Shown here: positions 48,766-60,840 of the stretch, one piece after another
Numbering within the stretch: the stretch's first letter is position 1
How the letters are laid out: each line of letters opens with the position of its first letter
From: Glomus cerebriforme
Taxonomy: Eukaryota > Glomeromycota > Glomeromycetes > Glomerales > Glomeraceae
Assembly: GCA_003550305.1 (NCBI GenBank)
Contig: QKYT01000397.1
Location: forward strand, 7,129 to 71,128
DNA: 64,000 bases
Direction: 5' to 3'
Program-made: the position numbers and the translations under genes
The notes under the pieces: generated by a model
Told to the model about the DNA's origin: nothing
Database searches by the model: none
What the model saw: the letters and a program-made list of their open reading frames with translations, nothing else

Positions 48766-51186
48766 GATGATAAAAATTGTATAAAAAATTTATTTATCGT
48801 AAAAAAAAAGTTGAAAAATATAAAAGCCGTAAAAGCCGTAACGAAAATAAAAGACGAATTTTATAATAAATTGAGAAAATAAAATGATCCTTTTAATATC
48901 ATGAATTAAATAAAATTATTATTTTTTTTTAAAAAATCGTTTTTAATATACTAAAAAGATATAATAATAAGTTTTTTTTTCGTATTCGTTTATCGCTTGT
49001 TTTTTTTCTTTTTATCGCTTATTTATTTTTTGTATAAGAGGACTATTATACTAATAATAAAATATATTATCGCAAATGACGTAAGAACCAAAAGAAAAAA
49101 AAAAGCGATAAAAGAAAAGAAATTAATTTTCCGGGATAAGGGTGCTTTTATATATGAAAAATAAAATGAATCGATATTTTGGTACTCCATAAAAATAATA
49201 ATAGTATAAAATAAATTGACAATAACTTATACTTGAAATAGGACGTAATATAATTCATGCCCATATTAGGTCATCATAATTATTTATGCGTCAGTGTTTA
49301 ATTTTATTTTGATGATTCTTACACTTGTACTCTAATTTCCACGAATTGTAAATCATCTTAATCTTTTATAGTTTACTTTATATTCTACAAACAACAATAT
49401 TTCTTTATTGGAAACAAAGATGGAAAATTCCTCGTGGTCTTTTATGGAGCTATTTTTGGGACAAACCAATAATCATACCATTTTAAATACTTTTTAACTT
49501 TTAATAGGTTAGAATTTGGCAAATCTATGATTTTAAAAATAAATCTTCTAACTAAATTTTTGGATTTTCGTCAAACTCCATAACAGATAATAATATAAAT
49601 TATAAATAAACAACCTCAAATATTGTTCGTTTGAAATTTTCTATCATTTACTTTTAATAAACATATTATTTTTAATTATATATGGTATTTATCAATACCC
49701 GAATTTCTATATATTGATTTTTTAATTTTTTCAAAATATTTTATATATAATAAATAAAAATTATGGAGAAAACTCTAATAAGATTTTCAAATTAATATTG
49801 CACAGTCGGTGTTGTGAAAGAATATCTCTCTGCACATGGAAAAATTTTGTTTGCATGGTTCTGATCACATCGTACAAAATTTACACTACAGCTCCAATTT
49901 TATACCATAAATCCGCAGTACTGTTAAATATTATTTAAAAATCATTAAAAAAATGTTAGAATAGAAAAACCTAAAATTGAAAATATTCTATTAATAATTT
50001 CCAATTATCTGTATGTGTAATTTATTACGTTATGAATCTCTTTATAATTATAATAATGAAATAATCAAAATAATGTTAAATTATTGAGATGAATATAACA
50101 GTTTTTGCTTGGCATTTTATATATTATTATATATCTTATTATGATTGAGACGTTATTCGAAACAAGTTTTAATTCTAGGGTACAGAAAATACTACTACAA
50201 TAAATATATGATACATGAAAATAAAAAATATCATTAAAAATATCATTGTCTAAAAAAAGTTTGAACCTGGATGAAAAACTCATTTATAAATGATAAAACT
50301 TCCTCCGTAAATATTCGATTTATATTGATATCATGTGATCGTGATCTACAGTCAATCGTCCAACAGCTTTCTGAAACAGAGCCTTGTAATTTTGAAACAA
50401 CTATGCAGTCAAATTGTAATAATTTCTTTGTTCACCTGAACTTTTTGCTTGGCAACCCAACATTTAGAGTAACAGGTAAAACGTTGCACCTTTCAATATA
50501 ATTATTTATCATTTTAAAAATTAACTATATAATTTTTTTTTATTTGAATGTATAAAATATATTCTAAAATTCTGCAATATTGAAATTTAATACTGTAAAA
50601 TATCTCTATTATGAAAATAATAAACTAGATATAAAGATCATCAATTTTTAATTATTTTCTGCCAAAAATTATAATTTTGGCCAGAAAAAAAATTTTCTTT
50701 AGAATACAAAAATTATTTATAAAATCAAATTTTTGCATTTTTTTCAAAAACTATTTAAACAACCCTCTTTTTAACCTATGAAAAACTTGTTCTACTCATA
50801 AATTTACATATAATGATAGTATTTATATTATGATTAATTAATCAATATTTCAATCAAAAATTTTAAAAATTAAAAAAATTTTTTATATAATAATGATTAC
50901 TACTGGTAATGTTTAGCAATTTCCAAATAATAATATAAAATAAGTCTTTATTCATATCTTTTATAATTTTTAAAAGGGTAAATTTATTTTTCACCCCTAT
51001 AATTTTTTTAAAAAATAGATAATCATTTTTATTAATAATTTTTAAAGTTTTTTTTTTTTTTTATAGAAGTTTTTAATGAATTTTATTTAATTTATTTTAT
51101 CTTTTAATTAAAAATACAAACAAATTTATTTGAATTTAATGATTGCATTTTATTAATATGAAATTTTTGCCAAAAATGTGTCTTTA
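48766..51186. other. AT-rich non-coding stretch
   Basis: Promoter flank of gene B, then about 2.2 kb without a credible gene. A 76-codon plus-strand ORF at 50271-50501 and an overlapping minus-strand ORF have no recognisable domain. Near 49840 and 50640-50700 some GGCCAAAA-type words recur. No RNA gene seen. Confidence 0.5.
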
Positions 51187-52265
51187 ATATTATTATAAAA
51201 AAATTCATAACTTCACAATAACTTAAACTAGTCTTATAAAAATTAATATGCAATTATTTTTATACCTACTGAACAACTTTACTTAAGCTTTTTTTGCTTA
51301 TTTTCTTTGGCCAAAGTATTCAAATTATTCTTGAAAGTAAAAAAACAAAACTTATTTAAGTATTTTTACAAAAAAATTTATAATTTTACAACTACTTAAA
51401 CTAGTCTCATAAAAATTAATATGCAATTATTTCCATACCTATTAAATAACTTTACTTAAGCTTCTTTTGCTTATTTTTTTTAACTAAAGTCTTTAAATTA
51501 TACCTAAAAGGTAAAAATTAAATGCGTTTTAATATTATTATAAAAAAATCTATAACTTCATAACCATTTGAACTAACCTTATTAAAATTAATATGCAATT
51601 ATTTTCATATCTGCTGAACAACTTTACTTTTTGGCTAAAGCATTCAAATTATGCTTAAAAATAAAAAAACAAAACACATTTAAGTATTTTTACAAAAAAA
51701 TTCATAATTTTACAAATACTTGAACTAGTCTCATAAAAATTAATATGCAATTATTTTTATACCTGCTAAATAACTTTATTAAGTTTCTTTTGCTTATTTT
51801 TTTTTGGTCAAAGTATTCAAATTATGCCTAAAAGTAAAAAAACAAAATGTGTTTAAGTATTTTTACAAAAAAATTCATAACTTTACAATAACTTAAGCTA
51901 GCCTTATAAAAATTAATATGCAATTATTTTTATATCTGCTAAATAACTTTACTTAAACTTTCTTTACTTATTTTTTTTAACCAAAATCTTTAAATTATAC
52001 CTAGAAAGTAAAAATTAAATGCATTTTAGTATTATTACAAAAAAATTTATAATCTTATAAAAATTAATATGCAATTCTTTTCATATTTGCTGAATAATTT
52101 TACTTTTTAGCCAAAGTAATTAAATTATATTTGAAAGTAAAAAAATAAAATACATTTAAGTATTTTTACAAAAAAATTCATAACTTTACAAATACTTGAA
52201 CTAGCCTTATAAAATTAATATACAAGTATTTTTATACCTGCTGAACAATTATTTTAAGTATTTTT
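51187..52265 (+). repeat. AT-rich satellite array, 7 units of ~150-173 bp
   Basis: The anchor word AAAATTAATATGCAATTATT, or a near-copy, starts at about 51239, 51413, 51583, 51736, 51909, 52060 and 52213. Spacing alternates around 173 and 151 bp. Each unit then reads (C)TGCTGAACAACTTTACTTAA, a Ser/Leu-like T-rich block, CAAAGTATTCAAATTAT and AAAGTAAAAAAACAAAA. Shorter units lack the CTTTTTTTGCTTATTTT block. The last unit is truncated and runs into a degenerate effector-like gene. Confidence 0.88.
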
Positions 52266-52275
52266 CATTTATTTA

Positions 52276-53330
52276 GTTTAACTAAAAGTTTTGGAATCAG
52301 AATATAAGTTTTCAAAATGTCCACCTAATACTACTGGCATACCTGATTTCACCTGCCACTATCTCGTAGAACTATTGATATTGGTGATCAAAGTTAAGAG
52401 AAAGCATGTTTTAGAAAATATGGGCGAACAGACATTTTCCAAGTTTTACAAGACGAATAAAAAGACAAGAATGATGTTCTAACAAATCTACAACTATATA
52501 GAGGAAAATAAATGTAGATATGGTATTCTTACTACTTATGATAATCACTGGTTCCTACACCATACACATATAAAGCTCTGGATTTCAAAAGCCCTTCCAT
52601 TACAATTCGAATCTTCACTAGTATTCAAGGCATATGCTTACCTAACTTGACAGGCGAAAGATAATCCCAAATTTCCTCATCCTCAAGTAGTAGTACTGGC
52701 TCATGGTGACAATAATTCACGTACTCTTCGGTCACACTCAAAATTATCGTCCAACTTCTCATTAAATTAACAACAATCTTTCAGCATCTTTGCAAATCAA
52801 CAATCATCTTCTAACACTTCTGTTAAGCAGAACAATTATAGTTTCTCAGACTTCAAGTTCAAGAGCATATTAGGTAAAGAACGAAGTGAAAAAACTCTCA
52901 TATGTGAATTTCATGAAGATATGATTGCTCTAAAGAGTGCAGACTTATCAAAGACCCCTTCGTATGTCCTGAAAGAAATGCAAAAAGAAGTAGAGATTTA
53001 TAAAAATCTAGCTGATATTCAAGGCAAGTATATTCCAAAACTGATCTGTTATGGATATTATAGAGGAGGTATAAGTTTCATTATAGGCATGACCATTGTT
53101 GGCACTTCGTTAAGTGAGCAAAAAATAAAGAAACAGCAAAAAACGAAGGCTATTAAGAGATTAGAAGTAATTCACAAGCATGGCATCCTCCATAATGACA
53201 TTCAAAAGAAAAATATCTTAATTAATGACAACGGTGACATCTACCAGATTGACTTCAGGATGGCAAGTTAGGAGGGCACAAAAAAGAAGAAAAAACTTTT
53301 CAAGGAGGAATAGCTCAAATATTTTAACTT
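52276..53330 (+). pseudogene. Degenerate nuclease-kinase (CRN-type effector-like) gene
   Basis: One plus-strand frame reads almost throughout as a PD-(D/E)XK nuclease-like domain followed by a protein-kinase domain, the architecture of Crinkler-related effectors in fungi and oomycetes. The N-part has PDFTCHY, then VIKVKRKH (family usually E-V-K), and QIYNYIEE...YGILTTY. The kinase part (52861-53271) has ALKSADLS (ATP Lys), HGILHNDIQKKNILIND (catalytic loop HND) and IDFRMAS where DFG is expected. In-frame stops near 52480, 52650, 52767, 53270 and 53310 all fit C-to-T changes of Gln or Arg codons, and the E-to-K and G-to-R changes fit G-to-A. The only long open piece, 52921-53271, carries most of the kinase domain. 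The copy is therefore dead. Family assignment is from memory. Confidence 0.75.
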
Positions 53331-53660
53331 ACTAAATAGATATAATGCATAAAAATTTATTATTAACAAATTCCTGTATTGTGATTTCTTGTATCTCTAG
53401 TTTCTTATTATTAATAAATATGTACTTTATAACAGACATTTTGTAAAGAACGCAGGACAAATTTTCAAGTCACGTAAATATCAGGTGGTTAGTTAATCTG
53501 TAGGATAAATATTAGATTAAAAAAAATAGTCATGTATTATAGGCACAGTTTCAAACATTTGTATTTATTTTTCACATGTATTAATAAAGCAAATCTTTAT
53601 ATTTGTCACATAATATTGAATAATTCTTTCATGTATAAAATTATCATCAATCATGTTAGT
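53331..53660. other. Short non-coding spacer
   Basis: AT-rich spacer between two effector-like relics, with AATAAATA words that could be old polyadenylation sites. No gene seen. Confidence 0.4.
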
Positions 53661-53662
53661 TA

Positions 53663-54290
53663 GTGAAGCTAACCCCATCTAAGCTTGAAATGATAAGACA
53701 GAGAATTGAAGAGCTTAAGGTTACAAACATACAAGCGAGGCAAGAACATGCTGAACTCTTGAAAAGAATTATAAAACTAGAACAGGCTTGGACTGAAAGA
53801 GAATCTAAGAAAAACTGCAAATTTCAGACTAGATGCATCCAGATAACTAAAGAAGTTCTTAACGAAGAACCTGTAATTAAATATCAACCATCTTTCATGC
53901 AAAAATTAGAGCTTGATGCCTTCTTCCAAAAATATCAAATTGTATTGGAAGTGCAGGGGGCTTAGCATCAGCTTCATAACACTAGCTGGTATAAGGATGT
54001 TAAAAAACTCGAAGATATTGTTAATCGTGATCAGTAAAAATGATGCATATGTCAAGATAATAGAATTTTCCTTCTTGAAGTATGGTACGATGAAAAACCA
54101 GAAATCATTATCCCTAAAAGAATATAAAAAATTAAGAAGTTTGTTTATCTAGCATCCAAAAGTTTTGATATTCAGACCAAATCCTATAAAATATTAACTC
54201 CCGAATATTTGGATTGGTATGCCAAATTAACTGGTTTACCAAGTATTTTGACAGATAAGATTCGTTCTAATTTATACAAAATATAAAAAA
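53663..54290 (+). pseudogene. Degenerate coiled-coil plus endonuclease-like (VSR/PD-(D/E)XK-type) gene
   Basis: One frame from about 53663. Residues 1-60 are coiled-coil (EELKVTNIQARQEHAELL). Then comes MQKLELDAFFQKYQIVLEVQGA, stop, HQLHN and KKLEDIVNRD, followed by two more stops and FLLEVWYDEKPEIIIP. The order hydrophobic-E-V-Q-G, (Q)H, later R-D and an I/F-x-L-L-x-V-x-Y strand is that of short endonuclease-like domains of the restriction-endonuclease fold. Stops at 53962 (TAG), 54035 (TAA), 54041 (TGA) and about 54124 (TAA) do not shift the frame, and each fits a C-to-T change of a Gln or Arg codon. No clear ATG precedes the frame (GTG at 53663). Inactive copy. Confidence 0.65.
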
Positions 54291-54881
54291 AAAAAACTGG
54301 ACATGAACTATGGTAGTTCAAGCCTCTGATTTTAAGCTTATCACTTTCAAATTATCAAATCATTTCATATACTTAAAATTCTGAAATAGTTTTAGGAGAA
54401 TTGATAATTATAATTATGGAGCTTACCATGCTCTATCTGCAATGGAAAACATGGAAATTATGGATTACATGACTCATAGTACCACAAGAATGGGAAATCA
54501 GTTTCCTTATGATCCTGAATTAGCGAAGTTGTATTCCCAAGATAAGTTGAAATATTCAACACTTTAAGCAATAAACTCAAGTTTGCAACTGTAGCATAGA
54601 CAAGACCTCTTGTTCATTTACTGTGCCATATTATTATGTACAAGTAATTTTTTTTATATGTAGATCATTAACATGTCAGTAAAGTTATCACATTATACAT
54701 GAGTACAAGGATCATTTGATCATTTCCTATTTGTAAAATTAGACTGGACTGTGGCTTAATACTTTTTTTTCTTGAACTAGTACTGTATTGTTTATAAATT
54801 GTTAGTAAAGAACCTGGCATCAAATTCATTTACAACATAGTGTCTCAAGCAGTATAATTCATTGAATATTTCTTTTAGCTC
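54291..54881. other. Spacer with a short coding-like patch
   Basis: About 54415-54567 reads as a 50-residue open stretch (ALSAMENMEIMDYMTHS) ending in TAA. I cannot assign it; it may be an exon fragment of the preceding relic. The remainder is AT-rich spacer. Confidence 0.35.
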
Positions 54882-57350
54882 ATGTCGGGAAAAAACACAC
54901 ATAAATATTTCATTAGAAAGGCCTTTGATTGGAGTATACTGAAGTTTTTGAAAAAATGCGAAGAAGAACCGTTCGATCTGAAAATAGACTACTATATAAA
55001 GAGCTTTGAGAATATAGCTAATTATGAAGGAGATAATTGCAAGTGCGAAAGAGCACAAGCGTTGCTCGATAATTATAGGAAGGTAAGTATAGAAATTTTG
55101 TCATTAAAATATAGTCGTCTATTCCACCAGGCTCAGATAGTTTTCTAGGTTGTCTGTTGTTCAAAGACTTCTAACTGATTTGATGGGATGGAAGTAAACT
55201 CATAGTCATATAGTGATAGCATAGTAGTGACTTTCTAGGTTGCTCACTACAGCACTCAGGTGACTTTCTAGGTTGCCTAACATTCAAGATCCCATCAGGA
55301 TGCAGATGGCTTTCTAGGTTGTTTGTTGCTCAAAGGCCTCTAGCTGATTTGATGAGATGAAAATGAATTAGAGAAGTCAAGAATACAGCTAATTAATTGA
55401 GTTTTTATTTTAGGGCGACCAAAAAGATTACTATTTTGCAAGAGCATAGAATAAGGAAGATCTGAAACACAGATTCATTACTACTGACCTACATTTATAG
55501 ATGGGACTATAAATGGAGTTGTAAATGGACTAATGACTGGTGAAACGTTCATCGCTGAATTGAAGAGAGATCAGAATAAGGTACAGACGCTTATCTTTCT
55601 GGCGAGAATCGACAAAATGTGGTAGCCTGATTAAGAAATTTAACTCTTTCTTTTGTATTTAACCCAATGACAATTTTCAACTTGTCATGCCTTTAAAGTG
55701 GAAAAAACTGCTATCATTTTCAAAAAAGGTCAATACAATGATAAAGTTTGAAATTTATATAAGTATTTTTTTTAACAGCCACTTTTGATATCTATAGAGC
55801 AAAGAATCAAAAGAATTGGTTAATACTAAAAAAGTCAGTATAGAGTGCAACCTTATTGTGAGAATTTGTTCATGTGAATTTCTCTTAAAAAATTTTCTTG
55901 TATGAACAGGCCAAAATCTCAAAATCATCATTACCAGGAGTAATGCCAGAAGAAATATCAAGTTCAGAAGTGCTAACGAATTCCAATGATGATGGTGTAA
56001 GTTGATCTTTATAAATCTATTTTATCTATTTTCTTTATAAAAGCTATCTGAATAATTGTTGTTATCTACCAGTCGAGAACTCTACCTCCAAAATCTCTTG
56101 AAGAAACTAGAGTCATTACCACTCTACAAAAGCCAAAACTTTGCGCGCATTCTTTCCAATACTTGTCAAAGCATATATCGGTAAGCATTAATGAACAAAG
56201 TTTGATCATGAATCGTAATCAAGATGTTATAATTCCAGAAATCCCAGATGAAATTCAACAATGGCTCATAAATGCACTATTGGTAAGTTAGCACAAATCT
56301 TCTTCCAAAATTGGTGTAAGGGTATACATTAAAGACCTCTTCTTTAATCTGAAAAGGATAGGTTCATTAGTGCTATCATAGATTCACCAAACCTCAAACA
56401 TAGATTTCAGAAGATATGCAGAATATTATATACTGTATTATTCGGGATTCTATATAATCACCTTGAAATAACAGATTAACTCTTATTCAGTTTTTTCATG
56501 ACTAGTGAAGGTTTAATAGATTAAAATATCGGGAAAAAAATATACTGTAGAACAGATTGTGCCATTGTTCAAGGCCATACAGTCAGTTTACAGAGAGTAT
56601 AAATTCGACTGGGTCGAGGTTCAACTTGAATGTATTAAGGATATGAAACTTCTGTTCCTGAACTTCGATTTAACGTTAAACAAAGCAGATGGTATCTGCA
56701 TAAAAGTCTTGAACAACAAAGAGATAGTGTTTATTAAGGTGTCAGGAGGTCCTGAAGCTACCGTAGAAAAGTATGTGTGAGAAGACACTGAAAAACTGAT
56801 CAAAGAAGCAATGTTTGGATTGATGTCTTTACTGAGAAATTATTTAGATAAGAATTCAACGAATGTAAAGAATATTCGCACATATATGGTGCAAGTTATT
56901 GGTAATATTTTCACTACTATATCTAATCCTTTTGAACAGCACAAATTTTATATAAGCAATCTATTTTAGAAGATCGAATAACACTAAGTGAAATCTGCCT
57001 CGTTGAGAAGCACTTTTATACAGTTTCACAAATAAAGTTCACAGTAATACCATTTGCATTTGATAATGTTGAGAAGTTTCTTGACATTTTTGAATTGCTT
57101 TATATTTTATTGGTAGGTATTTGCTATATATGCCTTTAGATCTTATAAGAGCTTTAGTATATAAACAACACTTATGTTTAATTCTTAGAAAGGACTCGAA
57201 GGCCAAAAAAGTGAACTTAAGAAGCTGACACTTACCAAATTTATTAAAGATGTACCTACGGTTTAAGATTGGATCTGGGTTCTAAAATCAGTCAAGAAGC
57301 TACTGGAGCATAACAATGAGCCCAATTCATTTTATTTGCTATTGTACTTG
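54882..57350 (+). pseudogene. Multi-exon PD-(D/E)XK-like gene relic
   Basis: Scattered plus-strand exons look like one decayed gene. First exon from ATG at 54882 to a GTAAGT donor at about 55083 (WSILKFLKKCEEEPFDLKID). A second piece from about 55414 has stops; a third near 55520-55580 ends FIAELKRDQNK. Others lie at about 55911-55998 and 56074-56180. The longest, 56544-56780, reads VEQIVPLFKAIQSVYREYKF and then ADGICIKVLNNKEIVFIKVSGG. The spacing of ADG and VFI(E)VSGG is that of a PD-(D/E)XK nuclease-like domain widespread in AM fungi, here with Lys where Glu is expected. A TGA follows at 56778, with protein-like sequence continuing beyond it. Exon borders are uncertain. Confidence 0.5.
55140..55345 (+). 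repeat. Short CTTTCTAGGTTG repeat array
   Basis: The word (C/T)TTTCTAGGTTG recurs four times (55141-55152, 55231-55242, 55264-55275, 55310-55321). The first and last copies are followed by a longer shared stretch (GTTCAAAG/GCTCAAAG ... CTGATTTGATG). It lies inside what looks like an intron of the surrounding relic. Confidence 0.7.
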
Positions 57351-58380
57351 TAAACGTAAATATATATTCTTAAAATAAATAAAGTTCATCTGCTTTCATT
57401 ACAAATCATAATCCCAAAATATTAAATCTTACAAATATCTGATATCTTGTAAACAAGCTTTCTCATATATATTAAAATCACATGACTGATCGTTCCCTGA
57501 GGGAACAGTTTTTTATAATCTAAAGATTGATCATGAACTATATGGATGGGATTATGTTAGATTACATTATAACAATGCGCTAGCTATGAGAGTTGAATGA
57601 GGCACAAATAATTCTTTGTATCCTTTGCATCTGCATAGTTTACAGTAATTAATCTATAGATTCCTGTAACTTTATGTTTTCACTTTTATGGTCTTCATTA
57701 CAACCGATTGCTTTCTTTATTATTTTGTAGTACCAATCAATTGATTATCTAGCTAAATTGTATCTTTACTGCACATTGCAATACACACTCGTATTCAAAA
57801 AAATAAAGAATAGTACAGATGGTCAATAGAATTGTGTTGATTACTATGGAGAATGAACCTATCATCTTTAATGTTGTGACTTGGAAGGTTTATCATAATA
57901 AAATCCAAATAGTGGTAGAAAAACTTTGTTATGTGATATCAGAAAAATTCTTGCCAAAAAATAGGAGTTGTGTGACATGTGAATCACATATATATTCACA
58001 TTATTTTTTTTTGCATTTATTTTTGCATGTCATGTCTCTGGCCACACTATTATCATATTAACAAAACAAATATTCGGGTATGGATATTTTTTCTAGCAAT
58101 CATTATTTTACATATGGGATTGGAAATATCTATGCTAATCATAAAGTCATTTTTATTAATTTGCAGGGGGATTATCATCATAATGAAATGCAATGCGTAA
58201 TTGCTGGTGAAAATTAATCCCAAAGGAAATGTTTTCTTCATAAAATTTACAAATGCTATAAAAAAACCCATCTTTAGCTTTAGCTAGTAAGTTAGCTATT
58301 TTTTTTCTGACCACGAGAGTAATAAGTGGGCAGGTATGAAGAATTAAGAAAACTCAATTAATACGGAAGTTCCATTTAAT
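57351..58380. other. Spacer with unassigned open patches
   Basis: A plus-strand stretch at about 57495-57595 reads YNLKIDHELYGWDYVRLHYN up to a TGA. An 80-codon ORF at 57819-58061 starts MVNRIVLITM. Neither has a recognisable family, and both look like fragments of repeat-derived genes. Near 57490 is a small palindrome, TTCCCTGAGGGAA. Confidence 0.35.
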
Positions 58381-59466
58381 ATGACAGAGATCACCACTGA
58401 CAATATCAATATGGAGGATATCGTAATTACCTCTACTTAAAGCAGTGATATAGCTGAGAAAATAATTGGTATGAACAAATCTCAAATCACCAATCTAGCA
58501 CTAAATTTACTCAGCACAAATAGTCTTATTCGTTTTACTGGCATTCGTATTCTGGAGATGAAACCATGTATTTTATGTAAACAAAAGTTCATCTCGCATC
58601 CAGATGAGCCAATCAAAGAATTTACTATGACCATTTGTGGATGTCTTTATTATCAAAAGTATCTCGAAGGGTTTCTCTTGAATGTAGCAAAAATAAGAGC
58701 TAAGCTATCATGTCCAAATTGGAATTGTAAAGGTAGAGAGATTGAAACTCTAATAACTCAAGATCTCTTTAAAGAAATAGACAAATTCACAACCTTGACT
58801 GCAGAAGACACTACCACTATATACAAGTATACTCAGAAAATGCAACTCCAGTGAGTAAGTATGCTAATGAGATTTATATGAACCAATTTGGATTATTTAG
58901 CAGAAAGAAGCAAAGTTTGTTCAGGATTACTGAGATTACTAAAGAAACTTCTGATCAGGTAACTAGCCCTATTGAGGTTGTTAGTATTACATCTGGCAAT
59001 TCTGAAAATATGAATGACTCAATTTTAAAGGACTCTAGCGAACAAATCTAATACCGTATATGTAATGCTCTGAAGAAATTTCTCTAGAATTTTTGAAAGA
59101 CACTATCTTTTTATCCTGTAAGCATGCTGTGCACTATGATTGCATTAGCAATCCATGCAAGAAGTGTTCTACCTGCCCTTCATCTAAAATAATGTCAGAA
59201 ATATCAACTCTAGTAGAACCAGATCTGAGTGATGCACAGAAAAAACATACTAGAGAATCATTTACTAGCAAGAAAGTGAAAAAGACTGGTGAGAAGAAAG
59301 TATCAAGCATGCTAAAAAAACTTATTGAAGAATTATTAACTGATGTGGTATTAGATGTAGCTGGAGAAAACTTGAAAGAAGAAGTAAGTAAAAACAAAAT
59401 TAGCAATTTTTTGCAACTATATGATAAGATTGATAGCGCTGAATCTAAAAATAAAGATGCATCTTA
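58381..59466 (+). pseudogene. Degenerate double zinc-finger (RING-like) gene
   Basis: Plus-strand relic starting at ATG 58381, with an in-frame TAA at about 58438. The first zinc-binding module has CILCKQKF, later ICGCLYYQKYLEGFL (His of the usual CGCLYH replaced by Tyr) and CPNWNC. The frame then breaks near 58853 and continues as 58851-59051. A further break occurs near 59066, within a RING-H2 module whose remaining part reads FLSCKHAVHYDCISNPCKKC followed by STCP. The C-terminal ~90 residues are Lys/Glu-rich helices ending in TAA at 59467. Intact copies would resemble E3-type RING proteins of an expanded AM-fungal repeat family; this copy needs at least one nonsense and two frame corrections. 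Function is unknown. Confidence 0.65.
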
Positions 59467-59785
59467 AGGTCTTATTTACAGCTATTTTGATTTTGAGAAG
59501 GCTGTATTTAAATGATACAAGAAATTAAAATTCGATCATGATAAGGATGGATCTTAAGCATTAGTCAAAAGTGAGGTTAGAGAAGCGATTCCTAAGGCAA
59601 AATGTTCTGACGAAGTTTTGTGAAAAAGGATAAAGAGATCTGAAAAGATTTATAAGCTTTTTAATGGTATAAGCAAAGAAAAAATAGCATGGATAAATCC
59701 ACCCTTCTAGGTTTCATCTTAAATCTAACTAAGGATAAAAAGGATTATATAATGGCCAAAATCTTAAAGCAGAAAGTTTAATAGT
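59467..59785 (+). other. Spacer with decayed coding-like sequence
   Basis: Reads in places like a Lys-rich protein (59600-59770: RSEKIYKLFNGISKEKIAW) with stops. It may be a second exon set of the preceding RING-type relic or another repeat gene. Not assignable. Confidence 0.3.
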
Positions 59786-60840
59786 GTACTGCACCATTTC
59801 TTATGCGCAATTTTGATGAGCTCAAATACCGTGTCCAGACTCTACTACCAGAAAAAACAGAATTTCCTTCATATGTATTTTCAAATATATATTAATAAAG
59901 CATTTGTTTATATAGTGAAGTTTTATTTTTAAATGTATTCTGTATGTATTAACAAATGAAAATTTTAGCCAATGAGGAGTACTGCACCATTTCTTCTACA
60001 CAATTAAGTTGAGCTCGAACACTGTGTTCAGACTCTGCTATCATAATTTTAGGAGATAAATTTAATCTGACGCAAATCTAACTCTGCTTACATCAGAAAA
60101 AATATAGGTTTTGGGAGATAAATTTAACCGGATGCTGATTCCGCTTCTGTGCAATTTTGATGAGCCTGAACATAGTATCCAGACTCTACCATATAATTTG
60201 TTAGCAATCAATCATAAATAAAGTTTGCCCAATAGGGCTTCTGTTTTTTAACTCATGTATGCGAATACGATCCCTGCTAAATGTGTCCGTTACCAATAAC
60301 TGTTTTCCCGCAGGTAGGGATACGCAATTTGATTTGACATTTGACATTCGATTTGAATTTGATTTGAATTTGCAAATTCAAATCAGCTTTTTTTTGATTT
60401 GATTCGAATTTGATTTGATTTGATTTGAAAATTCTTTAATTTGATTGGTCAATTCGACAAATATTTGATATTTGATTTGAATTTGATTCGAATCTGATTT
60501 GATTTGACAAATTCAAATTGGCTTCATATTTGATTTGATTCGAGTTTGAGGAACCCTACCCGCAGGCCCTCCTCAAAAATAAATTTTCTCAGAGTGGGTA
60601 ATTGTCCGATAATTTGAAGATATGTTATGAAAAATGCTTACTTATCACCCCAATCATCCTGAAATCTTTGATTGAGGGAGGCGGAAATAAGTCTAACTAT
60701 TTTCCTTCACTTCACCATAATGTATTGCATAATATAATTAATCCATACTTTTGCTGAGCTTGGATACTGTGTCTAGACTCTACCACTAGAAAAAATGTAT
60801 TCCCCTAAATTTCAGAAAATAAATTTAACCATTTTTTTTT
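59786..60840 (+). repeat. Four dispersed copies of an ~80-bp repeat
   Basis: Copies at about 59786-59880, 59979-60066, 60115-60195 and 60738-60840. Shared words are GAGCTCGAACACTGTGTTCA-like and CAGACTCT(A/G)C(C/T)A. Three copies also carry GGAGATAAATTTAA or AAAATAAATTTAACC, and two start GTACTGCACCATTTCTT. All are in the same orientation. They resemble repeated element ends (LTR or 3' tail fragments), but no flanking duplication identifies them. Confidence 0.65.
60307..60567. repeat. Inverted-terminus element built of ATTTGATTTG words
   Basis: About 260 bp composed of GATTTGATTTGAATTTG-type words with several inverted blocks (CAAATTCAAATC against GATTTGAATTTG). Its borders are CCCGCAGGTAGGGAT on the left and AACCCTACCCGCAGG on the right, which are inverted copies of each other with two or three transitions. 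No coding potential. Confidence 0.7.

Noticed and set aside
50271..50501. 76-codon plus-strand ORF
   Set aside because: No domain, isolated, with an equally long overlapping antisense ORF.
51187..52265. Regular repeats considered as a CRISPR array
   Set aside because: Units are about 150-173 bp and repeated over their whole length with no unique spacers; the genome is eukaryotic. It is a satellite.
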